From contig NZ_CAKMRI010000001.1 of NCBI RefSeq assembly GCF_928097925.1, forward strand, positions 124,001 through 188,000: a DNA stretch of 64,000 nucleotides, written 5' to 3'. Positions 47,046-57,349 of this stretch are shown here, piece after piece. The notes beneath the pieces were generated by a model. It had not been told where the DNA came from, did not search any database, and saw only the letters and a list, made by a program, of their open reading frames with translations. The DNA comes from Mediannikoviicoccus vaginalis. GTDB taxonomy: Bacteria; Bacillota; Clostridia; Tissierellales; Peptoniphilaceae. The position numbers were made by a program, and so were the translations under genes. Numbering within the stretch: the first letter of the stretch is position 1; the number at the start of each line of letters is the position of its first letter.

Positions 47046-48255
47046 AGAAAATTGGCCATTCAAATTAATCTCTTTGATTTTCGCCATAGCACTTTGGTAC
47101 TATGTTGTTTCAGAAACCAATCCAAATATAAAGAAAGAATACAAGGCAATTCCTGTATCTTACAAAAACGAAAGTGTTTTAAAGAGAAAGAATATGGCGA
47201 TTATAGATCCTATAGACCCTGTGGTTAATGTTACATTAGAGGGTAAGAGAAATGTTATTTCAAGAGTGAGTAGAAATGACATTCTAGTTTATGCTGATAT
47301 GAACGAATTAAACGAAAATGGAGAAGTTAGTTTGAACTTTTCAGTACCACAAGGCACTTCTATTATAGAAAAATCAGACTATAAACTGACTTTAAAACTA
47401 GATGAAATAATGACTCTTGTAAAAAAAGTAGAAGTGAAGCGAATTGGAGAATTGCCATCGGACAACACCACTGTTACAGATATTGAAGTGGTGCCAGGAG
47501 AGGTTAAGATAACGGATCAAAAGGAACTTATAGACAAGATTGCTAAAGTAATTGTACCAGTTGATTTGTCGGTCATCACAAAAGATACTTCTATTTCTAA
47601 AAAGATTCAAATTCTAGACTCCAATGATACGGAGATTAAAGAATTAGATGCAGAGAACACAGATGTAACTGTAAATGTTTTTGTTTCATCTACAAAACAG
47701 GTTCCAATTAAATTAAGTTACAAAAATCAACCCTTTGACTTTAAGTCGGAGGATTTGAAGGCTAGCAAAACAAAGATGACAATAATTGGACAAAAGGAAA
47801 AACTAGATAAGATAAAAGAGATTAGTACAGAAACTGTGGACCTTTCAGACTTTATAAATAATACAACTAAAAATATAAAGATGGAATTTCCAGAAGGAAT
47901 AGCGCCACTTTCAGCTGAAGATAAATTTATAGACGTAACCTATTCTTCAAATGTAGGAGAGGGAAAGCCTAGTAAATTATTTAATGTAAGCACTGAAAAT
48001 ATTGAAGTTTTAAACAAAGCTAGTGGAAAAGCGCTGATTCTTCCTTCTGACTTATCAGAAGTATCCGTTAGGGTATTTGGTGATGAAAAAGTTGTTGAAA
48101 ACATAAGGCTTAAAGATTTTAAACTACAGATAGATTTAAAAGATTTAACCGATGGAGAACATGATGTTCCTATAATTATTGTGTTAGATAAAGAGGGAAT
48201 TGACAATACATTGGTATATCCATCAACGATAAAAATTAAAATAGTTAACGAATAG
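47032..48255 (+). CDS. cdaR: CdaR, YbbR-domain regulator of CdaA
   Basis: 407 residues. One N-terminal membrane segment (about 9-24, FKLISLIFAIALWYYVV) with the family start ENWPFKLISL, then a run of about four extracellular YbbR repeats. It regulates c-di-AMP synthesis by CdaA. Confidence 0.93.
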   Translation: MEKIKENWPFKLISLIFAIALWYYVVSETNPNIKKEYKAIPVSYKNESVLKRKNMAIIDPIDPVVNVTLEGKRNVISRVSRNDILVYADMNELNENGEVSLNFSVPQGTSIIEKSDYKLTLKLDEIMTLVKKVEVKRIGELPSDNTTVTDIEVVPGEVKITDQKELIDKIAKVIVPVDLSVITKDTSISKKIQILDSNDTEIKELDAENTDVTVNVFVSSTKQVPIKLSYKNQPFDFKSEDLKASKTKMTIIGQKEKLDKIKEISTETVDLSDFINNTTKNIKMEFPEGIAPLSAEDKFIDVTYSSNVGEGKPSKLFNVSTENIEVLNKASGKALILPSDLSEVSVRVFGDEKVVENIRLKDFKLQIDLKDLTDGEHDVPIIIVLDKEGIDNTLVYPSTIKIKIVNE

Positions 48256-48265
48256 TGGAGGAAAT

Positions 48266-49609
48266 ATGGGTAGATATTTTGGAACAGATGGAATAAGGGG
48301 AGTTGCAAATAGTGAACTTACTCCAGAACTTGCGTATAAGCTTGCTAGAGCTTCCGCGTATAGATTGGAAGAAGACAATAACAAGTTGATAATAATTGGA
48401 AAGGACACTAGAATTTCAGGCGACATGCTTGAAGCTGCACTAGTAGCAGGTTACACTTCCATGGGATTTGATGTAAAACTATTGGGAGTAATACCTACAC
48501 CGGCTGTTGCCCATCTAGTTTTAGAGTATAACGCAGAAGCGGGTATTGTAATTTCTGCATCACATAACTCCTTTGAATTTAATGGAATTAAATACTTTGG
48601 TAGCGATGGATATAAGTTACCTGACGAAGTTGAAGCGGACATTGAAGATTTAATAGATAATTACAAATCAATTGAAGAAAGACCAGTGGCAAAAGATTTA
48701 GGTAGGGTAATATATGACCATGAGGCAGCAAGCAAATATAAGGAATATTTAGAAAAATGTGCCTCAATAAAGCTTGATGGATACAAAGTTGCCCTTGACT
48801 GTGGAAATGGTGCCACATATAAGATAGCACCTGAAATATTTAAAGAACTTGGTGCAGAAGTAATTTCCATAAATACAGAGCCAAATGGAGTAAACATCAA
48901 TGACAAATGCGGCTCTACACATCCTGAAGACTTGCAAAAGTTAGTTGTAGAAAATAATTGTAACATTGGATTTGCGTATGATGGCGACGGAGACAGATTA
49001 ATAACCGTTGATGAAAAGGGAAATCTTTTAGACGGAGACCATTTCCTAGCAATTTTATCAATGCATCTTAAAGAGATAGGAAAGCTAGAAAATAATGGAG
49101 TAGTTGGAACTGTCATGACCAATATTGGCCTTGGAGAGTTCTGTAATACACAGGAAATAAATTTAATAAAGGCTTCCGTTGGAGATAGATATGTATTAGA
49201 AAAAATGTTACAAGAGGGCTACTGCATCGGTGGAGAACAATCGGGACATATAATCTTTAAAGAACATGCAACCACTGGCGATGGAATATTATCATCACTT
49301 ATGTTGATGCAAGTTGTTGTAGAATCTTCAAAAAAGGTTTCTGAGCTAAATGATTTAATGACCACATATCCTCAAGTACTAGTTAATGCAAAAGTTGAAA
49401 ATGAATTTAAAAAGTCTTATGAAACAGACGAGGAAATACAAGAAGAGATTAAAAGAGTTGAGGCGATCTTTGAAGGACAGGGACGAGTTCTTATTAGACC
49501 GTCAGGAACAGAACCTTTAGTTAGAGTTATGATAGAAGGAAAGGATTTGGAAATTTTAGAAAGAGAAGCAAACAAGATTGCCTTATTAATAGAATCCAAA
49601 TTCTTCTAG
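48266..49609 (+). CDS. glmM: Phosphoglucosamine mutase
   Basis: 447 residues. MGRYFGTDGIRGVAN start, catalytic phosphoserine Ser99 (ISASHN), metal loop DGDGDR, sugar loop GGEQSGHI and phosphate loop RPSGTEPLVRVM. Converts glucosamine-6-phosphate to glucosamine-1-phosphate for peptidoglycan. Confidence 0.97.
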   Translation: MGRYFGTDGIRGVANSELTPELAYKLARASAYRLEEDNNKLIIIGKDTRISGDMLEAALVAGYTSMGFDVKLLGVIPTPAVAHLVLEYNAEAGIVISASHNSFEFNGIKYFGSDGYKLPDEVEADIEDLIDNYKSIEERPVAKDLGRVIYDHEAASKYKEYLEKCASIKLDGYKVALDCGNGATYKIAPEIFKELGAEVISINTEPNGVNINDKCGSTHPEDLQKLVVENNCNIGFAYDGDGDRLITVDEKGNLLDGDHFLAILSMHLKEIGKLENNGVVGTVMTNIGLGEFCNTQEINLIKASVGDRYVLEKMLQEGYCIGGEQSGHIIFKEHATTGDGILSSLMLMQVVVESSKKVSELNDLMTTYPQVLVNAKVENEFKKSYETDEEIQEEIKRVEAIFEGQGRVLIRPSGTEPLVRVMIEGKDLEILEREANKIALLIESKFF

Positions 49610-49617
49610 GAGGTTTT

Positions 49618-50448
49618 ATGACAAAGAGATTGATACTAGCGGATTCCGCATGTGATCTTAACGATAAAATAAAAAAGAGACTTAATATTGAACTTGTTCC
49701 ATTTCATATAGATATTGATGGAGAAAGTATTTTAGATAACCTTGAAGTAAATAGGGAAGATTTTTTAAAGCAAATGGAAAAAACATCTAAGCCAATCGGT
49801 TCAGCTGCTCCATCACCAAATCAATTCATGGAGAAGTTTAAGGACTATGAAGAGATTTTCATTATAACTATTTCAAAAAAACTAAGCGGAACATACAATA
49901 ATGCAGTTCTTGCAAAGAATATGTTTGAAGATAGTTCTGATGCAAAAATTCATGTATTCGACTCAAAGTCCGCAGGATCAGGAGAAACTGCTGTTGCCCT
50001 AAAGATTCAAGAACTTATTGAAGAAGAAAAGTCTTTTGAAGAGATAGTTTCAGAAACAGAAAAGTTTATTTCAAATTTGAAAACTTACTTTATCTTAGAT
50101 AATTTTGACAATTTAATTAAAAATGGACGAATGTCTTTAATAAAGGGTAAACTTGCTAAGTTTTTATCTTTTAAACCAGTTATGCATGGAGTTGACGGTG
50201 AAATAGAAGTGTATGCAAAGACAAGGGGATATTTAAATGCACTAAAGGAGCTTTATAGTGCAATATCTTCAGAAACTAATTTAGATGAGAGAAATTTTGT
50301 CATATCTCACTGCGAAGCTTTAGACATTACTAAAAAGATTAAAAGCCATATTGATCACAATTTTAAAAATAAGAGCATAAATGTTGTAGAGACAGGTCTT
50401 TTAACTTCGGTGTATGCAAACCTAGGTGGGGTTATAGTATGCTTTTAG
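49618..50448 (+). CDS. DegV family fatty-acid-binding protein
   Basis: 276 residues. DSACDLNDKIKKRLNIELVPFHIDIDGE and SPNQFMEKFKDYEEIFIITISKKLSGTYNNA are characteristic of DegV/FakB-like proteins, which bind a fatty acid in a closed cavity and present it to a kinase. No fatty acid kinase (FakA) gene is nearby. It overlaps the nucleosidase gene by 10 nt. Confidence 0.92.
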   Translation: MTKRLILADSACDLNDKIKKRLNIELVPFHIDIDGESILDNLEVNREDFLKQMEKTSKPIGSAAPSPNQFMEKFKDYEEIFIITISKKLSGTYNNAVLAKNMFEDSSDAKIHVFDSKSAGSGETAVALKIQELIEEEKSFEEIVSETEKFISNLKTYFILDNFDNLIKNGRMSLIKGKLAKFLSFKPVMHGVDGEIEVYAKTRGYLNALKELYSAISSETNLDERNFVISHCEALDITKKIKSHIDHNFKNKSINVVETGLLTSVYANLGGVIVCF

Positions 50449-51122
50449 AAAATAAAAATATTGGGATTATTTGTGCAATGGAGTCTGAATTAAAATTCTT
50501 TTTAGATAGAGTTGAAATAAAAAGTACTTCAGAAATATGTAAACGTAAAATATATGAAGGAAGTTACAAAGGTAAGAATATTTACTTTACCGACTGTGGA
50601 GTGGGAAAAGTAAACGCGGCAATGCTAACCCAGGGGATAATAGATAAATATAATCCAGGCATTGTGATTAATTCAGGAATTGCAGGAGCCTTAGATAGTA
50701 GACTTAAACATCTTGACATGGTAGTTGCAAATGAACTAACTTACCATGATTATGAGCTAAGACTTTTAAAAAAATATTCTCCATTTGTAAGCTCCTTTAA
50801 GGTTGATAAAGAGATACTTTCGAAATTTGAAGGGCTTTTAAAAGACAACTCATACTACGAAGGCCTAATAATCACTGGAGATAAGTTTGTAGTAGATAAT
50901 GATATAAAGAATGAGTTAAAAAATAATTTTAACGCCCTATGCGTTGAGATGGAGGGAGCGAGCATTGCACATGTTTGCTACTTAAACGATACAAAGTTTT
51001 TAGTAATTAGATCCATCTCCGATATGGCAGATAACTCTGGAGACGAGGATTATGATGAATTTGAATTCATTGCAGGAAAAAGAGCTGCAGAGTTAACATT
51101 AAAATTCATAGAAGAGATATAA
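50439..51122 (+). CDS. mtnN: 5'-methylthioadenosine/S-adenosylhomocysteine nucleosidase
   Basis: 227 residues. NIGIICAMESELKFFL, VINSGIAGALD and the signature VEMEGASIAHVCYLN followed by VIRSISDMAD (catalytic Asp) identify MTAN. It removes adenine from MTA and SAH in methyl-cycle salvage. Shares its end with a bidirectional terminator. Confidence 0.92.
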   Translation: MLLENKNIGIICAMESELKFFLDRVEIKSTSEICKRKIYEGSYKGKNIYFTDCGVGKVNAAMLTQGIIDKYNPGIVINSGIAGALDSRLKHLDMVVANELTYHDYELRLLKKYSPFVSSFKVDKEILSKFEGLLKDNSYYEGLIITGDKFVVDNDIKNELKNNFNALCVEMEGASIAHVCYLNDTKFLVIRSISDMADNSGDEDYDEFEFIAGKRAAELTLKFIEEI

Positions 51123-51125
51123 AAT

Positions 51126-51180
51126 AACCTCTAATGATTCTTCTAAAAAGAAGAATGGTTAGAGGTTTAAAATTTTTTAT
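51126..51180. terminator. Bidirectional terminator between convergent genes
   Basis: AACCTCTAA/TTAGAGGTT (9 bp) enclosing ATTCTTCT/AGAAGAAT (8 bp) with AAAA loop; AT-rich tracts lie on both sides. It overlaps the stop of the minus-strand gene. Confidence 0.8.
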
Positions 51181-51778
51181 ATTTTAAAATAATCTTATAC
51201 CAAAAATCGATTAATGGGCCTGTGAAGAATGCAGATATAATTGTACCTACGCCAATAGGGCCTCTAAAAATAAAAGCCACAAGGGTAAAGGTAGTGTCTT
51301 GAATCACCCTGAGTACTCTATACTTAAGACCGGTCTTTTCTTCGATAAATAAAGTCAATCCATCATAGGGAGCAACTCCCAGTCCAGAAATGATATAAAC
51401 GCTTATTCCAAGTGAAAAGATGGAACAACCTAAAATCAAAGTAATGGCTTTAAAAAACAAATTAGATTGGTACACCGTAAGGCCGCTTAGTAAACCAGTA
51501 AAGAACTCAACGCTATAACCAATCATCACCATGCTAATAACGGTACCAAGGCCGAGGAACTTCCTTCCAAACAAAAGTAGTATCACAAGCATTATGGCAT
51601 TCATAAGCAGTTGAAAGTTTCCAAGGGTTATTTTAAAAGCGCCTCCAACACCGATATTAAAAGCGGTAAATGGATCAACGCCAACATTTCCAATATTTAA
51701 AATAGCAACTCCAAAGCTCAGTATAAAAACACCAACTATAGAAAACAAAGTATTATAAATAATTTTTTTATTTTTCAT
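51167..51778 (-). CDS. YczE/YitT-type integral membrane protein
   Basis: 203 residues, five hydrophobic segments. GVAILNIGNVGVDPFTAFNIGVG and GLGVAPYDGLTLFIEEKTGL match the YczE/YyaS group of membrane proteins of unknown function. It is 9 nt from the racemase gene on the same strand and probably cotranscribed with it. A transport function is possible but unproven. Confidence 0.82.
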   Translation of the reverse strand: MKNKKIIYNTLFSIVGVFILSFGVAILNIGNVGVDPFTAFNIGVGGAFKITLGNFQLLMNAIMLVILLLFGRKFLGLGTVISMVMIGYSVEFFTGLLSGLTVYQSNLFFKAITLILGCSIFSLGISVYIISGLGVAPYDGLTLFIEEKTGLKYRVLRVIQDTTFTLVAFIFRGPIGVGTIISAFFTGPLIDFWYKIILKYKKF

Positions 51779-51787
51779 AACAACCTC

Positions 51788-52489
51788 TTATTCCATAGAT
51801 TTCTCAATACATTTTTTTGTTAAAACGTCCATTGCATCTATATAATGAAGACTTGAATCTGAAAACTTTAAACAACTTAGTTCTGTGCACGCAAGTATGG
51901 GCATAATGTCCTTTTCGTTTAAATCCCTAATCAGTTTTTCAAACTTCTTGGAACTAGTTAAACCATCTTCCTTAACACTATAAATAGTTTGCATTGAAAG
52001 TTCTTTTTCTCCGTCAGATAGCAAATAGGATTCAAGTTTATATTTACTTATATATCTTTCATACACCTTTGAATTCAAAGTGCCGTAGGTTCCAAGAACT
52101 GCAATTTTATTAAAATTAGTTTCCTTTGCAATAAAAGCCACCGTCTCTTCAACCATATTAATAATATTTATATCAGTCATTTTTTTAAATTCATCAATAA
52201 AAAAATGGCTAGTGTTGCAAGGTATAGCAATATTATCCACCTTAAGCTTATTCATTATTTCAAAATCTTTTTTTATTGCATCTAGAAAGATATCATAATT
52301 TTTTTCTTCAATTACCTTAGTTCTATCTGGAAGAGAAGCATGGTTTAAAATTACCATATCTATATGATCTTGATCTCTATGAGCATCAGTATTTTTAACT
52401 ATTCTTTCAAAAAATCTAACAGTGGCAAGGGGACCCATACCACCAATAATACCTAATTTTTTTATTTTTAACACCAACTTTCTTAACAA
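51788..52489 (-). CDS. Aspartate/glutamate racemase family protein
   Basis: Up to 233 residues from TTG 52489; a GTG at 52474 may be the real start, giving the more usual short N-terminus before KKLGIIGGMGPLAT. Both catalytic cysteines are seen: IPCNTSH and LACTELSCL. PLP-independent amino acid racemases of this type interconvert aspartate (or glutamate) enantiomers. It may supply D-aspartate for cross-bridges, but this is a guess. Confidence 0.85.
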   Translation of the reverse strand: MLRKLVLKIKKLGIIGGMGPLATVRFFERIVKNTDAHRDQDHIDMVILNHASLPDRTKVIEEKNYDIFLDAIKKDFEIMNKLKVDNIAIPCNTSHFFIDEFKKMTDINIINMVEETVAFIAKETNFNKIAVLGTYGTLNSKVYERYISKYKLESYLLSDGEKELSMQTIYSVKEDGLTSSKKFEKLIRDLNEKDIMPILACTELSCLKFSDSSLHYIDAMDVLTKKCIEKSME

Positions 52490-52616
52490 GATTATTATAT
52501 ATAATCTTCAGGGGCTTGGCAATTTTTTAAAATGTAGTATAATAATAGCAGTGCCAAAAAATTTTACTTGCATTTTAAGATATTTTAAAAAAATTTAAAA
52601 ACATTTCAAAAAAAGC

Positions 52617-52650
52617 TTGCAAAATAATTTTATTGGTGCTATACTATAAT
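52617..52650 (+). promoter_or_regulatory. Promoter of the tRNA-Pro gene
   Basis: TTGCAA (52617-52622), 17 nt, TATACT (52640-52645), with an overlapping TATAAT at 52645-52650; start about 25 nt before the tRNA. Confidence 0.7.
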
Positions 52651-52675
52651 AGTCGTTGAAAAAGAAACGACATTT

Positions 52676-52752
52676 CGGGGTGTAGCGCAGTCCGGTAGCG
52701 CACGTGGTTTGGGACCATGGGGCCGGGGGTTCAAATCCTCTCACCCCGACCA
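52676..52752 (+). tRNA. tRNA-Pro (anticodon TGG)
   Basis: 77 nt with encoded CCA. Acceptor stem CGGGGTG/CACCCCG, anticodon loop TTTGGGA with TGG at 52710-52712, T arm with GGTTCAAATCC. Single tRNA with its own promoter and terminator. Confidence 0.96.
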
Positions 52753-52757
52753 TAAAG

Positions 52758-52783
52758 ACGTCTGATTTATCAGGCGTTTTTTT
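52758..52783 (+). terminator. Terminator after tRNA-Pro
   Basis: ACGTCTGA/TCAGGCGT stem (one T-G pair), loop TTTA, then a T-run. Confidence 0.85.
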
Positions 52784-53024
52784 ATTACCCTTTTACGGAT
52801 TATGAAGTGTTAAATAGATTTGTGGGAAAACAAAAATGAAGTATAAATATATGGGACTAAAACAGTAAATAAAATAAAAACATAGCGAACATAAGGTTAA
52901 ATGTTACAAAAAAGTTACAAAATAGTAAAAAAATTGGCAAAAAGGGCCTATAAATTGGAATAGTTTTCATCTTTAAGATATAATTTTATTAGATTTGGGA
53001 GGAAAAAAAGGAGAGAGGAAAAGA

Positions 53025-55331
53025 ATGAGCAAAAAAATTGTTAGAAAAGTTTCTTTATTGATGGCTTTAACAATGATGATTACCACTTTGTTTTTTGGTA
53101 ATGCATTAGTTTCGAAGTCACTAGCTAATGAAGCGGTAAATATAAGTAGTATAGAAGGGGTAAAAAACATACCTCTATATATTAAAGATAGTAGACTTGG
53201 AAGCATCAATGGAAATACAAAGGTAACTTTTAAAAACGAAGACGGTGTCGTTAGGGAATTTAATTCAAGTTTCGATGAAGATTTAGGTCTTTATTATCTA
53301 GAACTTAACTTCGATACAGCTGGACAATGGAAGCTTGTGAACGAAAATATTTCTAGCGACATAGACGCAGAAGAGTTTTCTGTTAACATCTATGAAAACT
53401 TAAATGAAATGACAGGATTTTCCGGTGGATATGTTTCAACAGAAACTTTGGAAAATAATTCTTCAATAATTGGTGAAAAGTTAGAAGATTTAATTTCAAC
53501 CTTAATTGGATACGACAGCACTGGAAATTATACTGATGTTCAATTAGGTTTTTCAGGACAGGCAAATACAACAATAAATGTATTTAATAACGGAATGTCT
53601 TCCTCAATCACTGTTCCAGAAAATACAAGTTTACCTGCAGGAAGATACAATGTAAAAGTACAATCAGGTTCATTTACAAAAGACATTACTATAAACTTAC
53701 TATCTGACTACAGCAACATAGAAGATTTAGAAAATATTGAAGCGGTAAGTGCTTTAAGTGGAGAGTCTTCTCTATCGGCAACAGTTACAGCAGATAGACT
53801 ATCTGGTAGAAGTAGATATGAGACAGCTGTTGCAATATCAAAGAGTCAGTTTTCAAATTCAAAATACGTAGTTCTTGCAAATGGACAAGCACCAAATGAC
53901 ATATTAGTAGCTTCAAGCCTTGCAGGAAATTTAAAAGCGCCAATATTAATAACTGAAAGAAATGCATTAAATGCATCAATAAAGGCAGAAATACAAAGAC
54001 TTAATGCAAGTAATATTATAGTCGTTGGAGGAAGTTCAAAAATTTCTTCAGCTGTAATAAACGCATTAAAGGCAATGGGAAAGAATGTTGAAGTTATAAA
54101 TGGATCATCAGATGCAGACATGTCTGTAAAAGTTGCAAACAAGGCATTGGAATTTAAATCTGCAAACACAGTTATACTATCCAGCGAAAAGAGTCTACCA
54201 GACTCATTATCAGCTTCAGCACTAGCTGCTAAAAATGGATACCCAATAATATATACAGGAAAAAATGCGATTTCAGGAGTTGCAAAGAGCTTTATAAAAA
54301 ATGGCAACATCTCCAATGTAATCATTGTTGGTGGAGATTCAACTGTAAGTAATGGAGTTTTAAACTCAGTTAAGTCCATGGGCAAAGCAGTAAGCAGAGT
54401 TTCTGGAAGATCCAGATACGACACTTCACTTTCAATCGCAAAAACTTACTTTAATAATAGCTCCACAGTGGGACTTGCTACAGGTGCAGAATTTGTGGAC
54501 AGTCTAACTGCAGGACCAGTAAGTGGATTAAACAATCAAGCAATTTTACTTGTTAGTAACAATACATTATCTTCAGGAATAAAGGACTATATTAAGAGTA
54601 CCGGTGCAAAGAGTGTATACCTATATGGTGGAACATCTTGGCTTTCTGAAAAATTTAGAGGAGAAGTTGTAAAGTATTTAAATCAAATCCACAACATTTC
54701 TCAAACACAAAATGTAGCAACAAATCCTAAACCTACTAAGCCTAATAATGGTAAGGTAAGAATTTTATTAGACCCGGGCCATGGCGCAGGATCAAAACAT
54801 AACAGAGGTTATGTTGGACCTAAATGGAAAAATGAAGGAGATGGAAACTATAACTATTCCCTTCTTCTAGCAAAAGAGCTAAGGGCCTATGGAATTGAAG
54901 TAGCTACTACAAGGGACAATATCTATAAAGATCCAAGTCTTCAAGCAAGAGGAAGAATGGCTAGAGGATACGACCTATTTATATCACTTCACACAAATGC
55001 ATTTAAAGGCGAAACAAGTGGTGTGGAAATATATGAAGATGTTAACAACAGAGCTCCTGCTCTTACAGCTGCACTAACCAATACTATTTCCCAAACGCTA
55101 GATATTCCAAATAGGGGAGTTAAACATAGATATTACGGAAGCAACACATCTGGAGTAAATCCGAATTCAAATTATTATGGAGTGCTAAGGGCAAATGAAG
55201 CAACTGCAGGAATGTTAATTGAACATTGCTACCACGACTACGAAAGTGATGTTTTAAAATATGAAGCAAGGGCAGACCAACTTGCTAAAAACATGGCAAG
55301 AACCATTGCAAAATATTACGGTCTAATTTAA
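53025..55331 (+). CDS. Cell-wall-binding N-acetylmuramoyl-L-alanine amidase
   Basis: 768 residues from ATG 53025 after AGAGGAAAAG; an in-frame upstream start at 52995 has a poorer context. Signal peptide about 1-37 (SKSLA end). Residues ~40-240 are an uncharacterised N-terminal region, followed by three CWB2 repeats (about 255-345, 350-445, 455-555; SGRSRYETAVAISK and SGRSRYDTSLSIAK begin two of them) and an Amidase_3 zinc domain (577-765: LLDPGHG, the Glu in NEGDGNYNYS, SLHTNAF and MLIEHCYHD). It should be exported, held to the wall by CWB2 and cut the stem peptide from glycan. Confidence 0.92.
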   Translation: MSKKIVRKVSLLMALTMMITTLFFGNALVSKSLANEAVNISSIEGVKNIPLYIKDSRLGSINGNTKVTFKNEDGVVREFNSSFDEDLGLYYLELNFDTAGQWKLVNENISSDIDAEEFSVNIYENLNEMTGFSGGYVSTETLENNSSIIGEKLEDLISTLIGYDSTGNYTDVQLGFSGQANTTINVFNNGMSSSITVPENTSLPAGRYNVKVQSGSFTKDITINLLSDYSNIEDLENIEAVSALSGESSLSATVTADRLSGRSRYETAVAISKSQFSNSKYVVLANGQAPNDILVASSLAGNLKAPILITERNALNASIKAEIQRLNASNIIVVGGSSKISSAVINALKAMGKNVEVINGSSDADMSVKVANKALEFKSANTVILSSEKSLPDSLSASALAAKNGYPIIYTGKNAISGVAKSFIKNGNISNVIIVGGDSTVSNGVLNSVKSMGKAVSRVSGRSRYDTSLSIAKTYFNNSSTVGLATGAEFVDSLTAGPVSGLNNQAILLVSNNTLSSGIKDYIKSTGAKSVYLYGGTSWLSEKFRGEVVKYLNQIHNISQTQNVATNPKPTKPNNGKVRILLDPGHGAGSKHNRGYVGPKWKNEGDGNYNYSLLLAKELRAYGIEVATTRDNIYKDPSLQARGRMARGYDLFISLHTNAFKGETSGVEIYEDVNNRAPALTAALTNTISQTLDIPNRGVKHRYYGSNTSGVNPNSNYYGVLRANEATAGMLIEHCYHDYESDVLKYEARADQLAKNMARTIAKYYGLI

Positions 55332-55347
55332 AATAATTAGTGAAATG

Positions 55348-55370
55348 GGCTACCTAAGGTAGCCTTTTTT
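55348..55370 (+). terminator. Terminator after the cell-wall amidase gene
   Basis: GGCTACC/GGTAGCC with TAA loop and six T residues. Confidence 0.92.
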
Positions 55371-55438
55371 ATGCAAATTTTAAGAAAATATGATATACTA
55401 AAACAATGTTGATATTTTAATTATAATGGAGGAATATA

Positions 55439-56737
55439 ATGAGCGCAGTATTAGTAAGTAAAGAAAAAAACAGAGCGGTTTTTACTGTAGAACTTCCAGG
55501 AGAAAAGCTAGAAGAAGCAATACAAAAAGCCTATTTAAAAAATAAAAGCAGATTTTCAATTCCTGGTTTTAGAAAGGGACATGTTCCAAGAAAAATTATC
55601 GAAATGAACTATGGAGTTGAAATCTTCTATGAAGACGCAGTAAATATTTTATTGCCAGATGCATACGAAGAAGCTATAGAAGAACTTGATCTTGATCCAG
55701 TGGCACAACCAGATGTAGATGTGGATGAAATTGGAAATGGTGGCCCTGTTAAGTTTAAATTTGAAGTAGATGTTAGACCAGAAGTTGAACTTGGCGACTA
55801 CTCAAAACTTGAAGCAGAAGTAAACAAATATGAAGTTTCAGAAGAAGATATTAAGAGAGTAATAGATAGAGAACTTGATCAAAACTCAAGAATAATCTCT
55901 GTTGAAGACAGAGCTGTTAAAGACGGAGACATTGTAAACATAGACTTCGTTGGTAAGCTTGACGGAGAAGAGTTTCCAGGTGGAGACGCGGAAGGCTACG
56001 ACCTAGTTATAGGATCAGGTGCATTCATTCCAGGCTTTGAAGAACAAATAATTGGAAAAGAAATTGGCCAAGAGTTTGATGTTGATGTAGTATTTCCAGA
56101 AGAATACCATGAAGAAAGCCTTGCAGGAAAGAATGTTATATTTGAAGTTAAACTAAACTCAATTCAAGAAAAAGAATTACCTGAGTTAGATGATGAATTT
56201 GTTAAAGACATTTCAGAATTTGACACATTAGAAGAATACAAAAACAATGTTAAGATAGATCTTGAAGAAGAATTAAAGAAACAAGCTGACGTTGAAAAGG
56301 AAAACAAGGCTGTAGAAGCTCTTATTGACGTTATGACAGTTGACATTCCAGAGTCTATGATAGACATGGAAGTAGAAAGAGAATACCAAAACTTCCTTTA
56401 CAGAGTTCAAGGTATGGGAATTACACTAGACCAATACTTTGCAATTGCAAACTCTAACGAAGAAAAGACAAAAGAAGAGCTTAGACCTGCTTCAGAAAAG
56501 AAGCTTAAGGGAGAACTTGCTCTAGATGAATTTATAGTAAAAGAAAATATTGATGCAACAGAAGAAGAAATAGACAAAGAAATTTCAGAACTTGCAGAAC
56601 AATATGAATTAAAAGATGTAGATTCATTTAAAGACACATTAAAAGAGTCAGGAGACTTAGACTTTATAACAGATTCAGTAAAGAGAAGAAAAGCCTTAGA
56701 AAAACTAGTTGAGATGGTAAATTATAAAGAAGCTTAA
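55439..56737 (+). CDS. tig: Trigger factor
   Basis: 432 residues. N-terminal ribosome-binding domain with the signature GFRKGHVPR (about 40-48), FKBP-type isomerase domain (about 155-245, DGDIVNIDFVGKLDGEEF) and a helical C-terminal chaperone domain. First of the conserved tig-clpP-clpX-lon series; TGGAGGA precedes the ATG. Confidence 0.96.
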   Translation: MSAVLVSKEKNRAVFTVELPGEKLEEAIQKAYLKNKSRFSIPGFRKGHVPRKIIEMNYGVEIFYEDAVNILLPDAYEEAIEELDLDPVAQPDVDVDEIGNGGPVKFKFEVDVRPEVELGDYSKLEAEVNKYEVSEEDIKRVIDRELDQNSRIISVEDRAVKDGDIVNIDFVGKLDGEEFPGGDAEGYDLVIGSGAFIPGFEEQIIGKEIGQEFDVDVVFPEEYHEESLAGKNVIFEVKLNSIQEKELPELDDEFVKDISEFDTLEEYKNNVKIDLEEELKKQADVEKENKAVEALIDVMTVDIPESMIDMEVEREYQNFLYRVQGMGITLDQYFAIANSNEEKTKEELRPASEKKLKGELALDEFIVKENIDATEEEIDKEISELAEQYELKDVDSFKDTLKESGDLDFITDSVKRRKALEKLVEMVNYKEA

Positions 56738-56755
56738 ATAGTTAGGAGGTATTTT

Positions 56756-57340
56756 ATGACTTTAGTACCTATGGTAGTTGAACAAACTAATAGGGGAGAA
56801 AGATCTTACGATATTTATTCCAGACTTTTAAAGGATAGAATAATCTTTGTAAGTGGTGAAATAAACAACCAAATGGCAGACCTAATCGTTGCCCAATTAT
56901 TATTCTTGGAATCTGAAGATCCAAACAAGGACATTCAGATGTATATAAACTCACCAGGAGGATCAGTTAGTGCTGGATTTGCAATATATGACACTATGCA
57001 ATATGTAAAATGTGATGTAAACACAATTTGCATTGGCATGGCCGCAAGTATGGGAGCTTTTTTACTTGCAGCAGGAGAAAAGGGAAAGAGATTTGCACTT
57101 CCAAACTCAGATATAATGATTCACCAACCTCTTGGAGGAGCCCAAGGACAAGCGGAAGACATTAGAATACATGCTGAAAAGATTATAAAGATTAGACAAA
57201 AATTAAATCAAATTTTATCTGAAAGAACGGGACAACCTCTTGAAGTTATTGAGAGAGACACCGACAGAGATAAATTCTTAGAAGCACAAGAAGCAATGGA
57301 ATATGGATTAATTGACAAGGTAATAGAAAAGTCAAATTAA
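56756..57340 (+). CDS. clpP: ATP-dependent Clp protease proteolytic subunit
   Basis: 194 residues. Catalytic triad Ser98 (GMAASMG), His123 (MIHQPLGG) and Asp172. The N-terminal loop [23 protein letters not shown] is typical. Forms the tetradecameric protease with ClpX, encoded next after 9 nt. Confidence 0.97.
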   Translation: MTLVPMVVEQTNRGERSYDIYSRLLKDRIIFVSGEINNQMADLIVAQLLFLESEDPNKDIQMYINSPGGSVSAGFAIYDTMQYVKCDVNTICIGMAASMGAFLLAAGEKGKRFALPNSDIMIHQPLGGAQGQAEDIRIHAEKIIKIRQKLNQILSERTGQPLEVIERDTDRDKFLEAQEAMEYGLIDKVIEKSN

Positions 57341-57349
57341 GGGGGTCCT

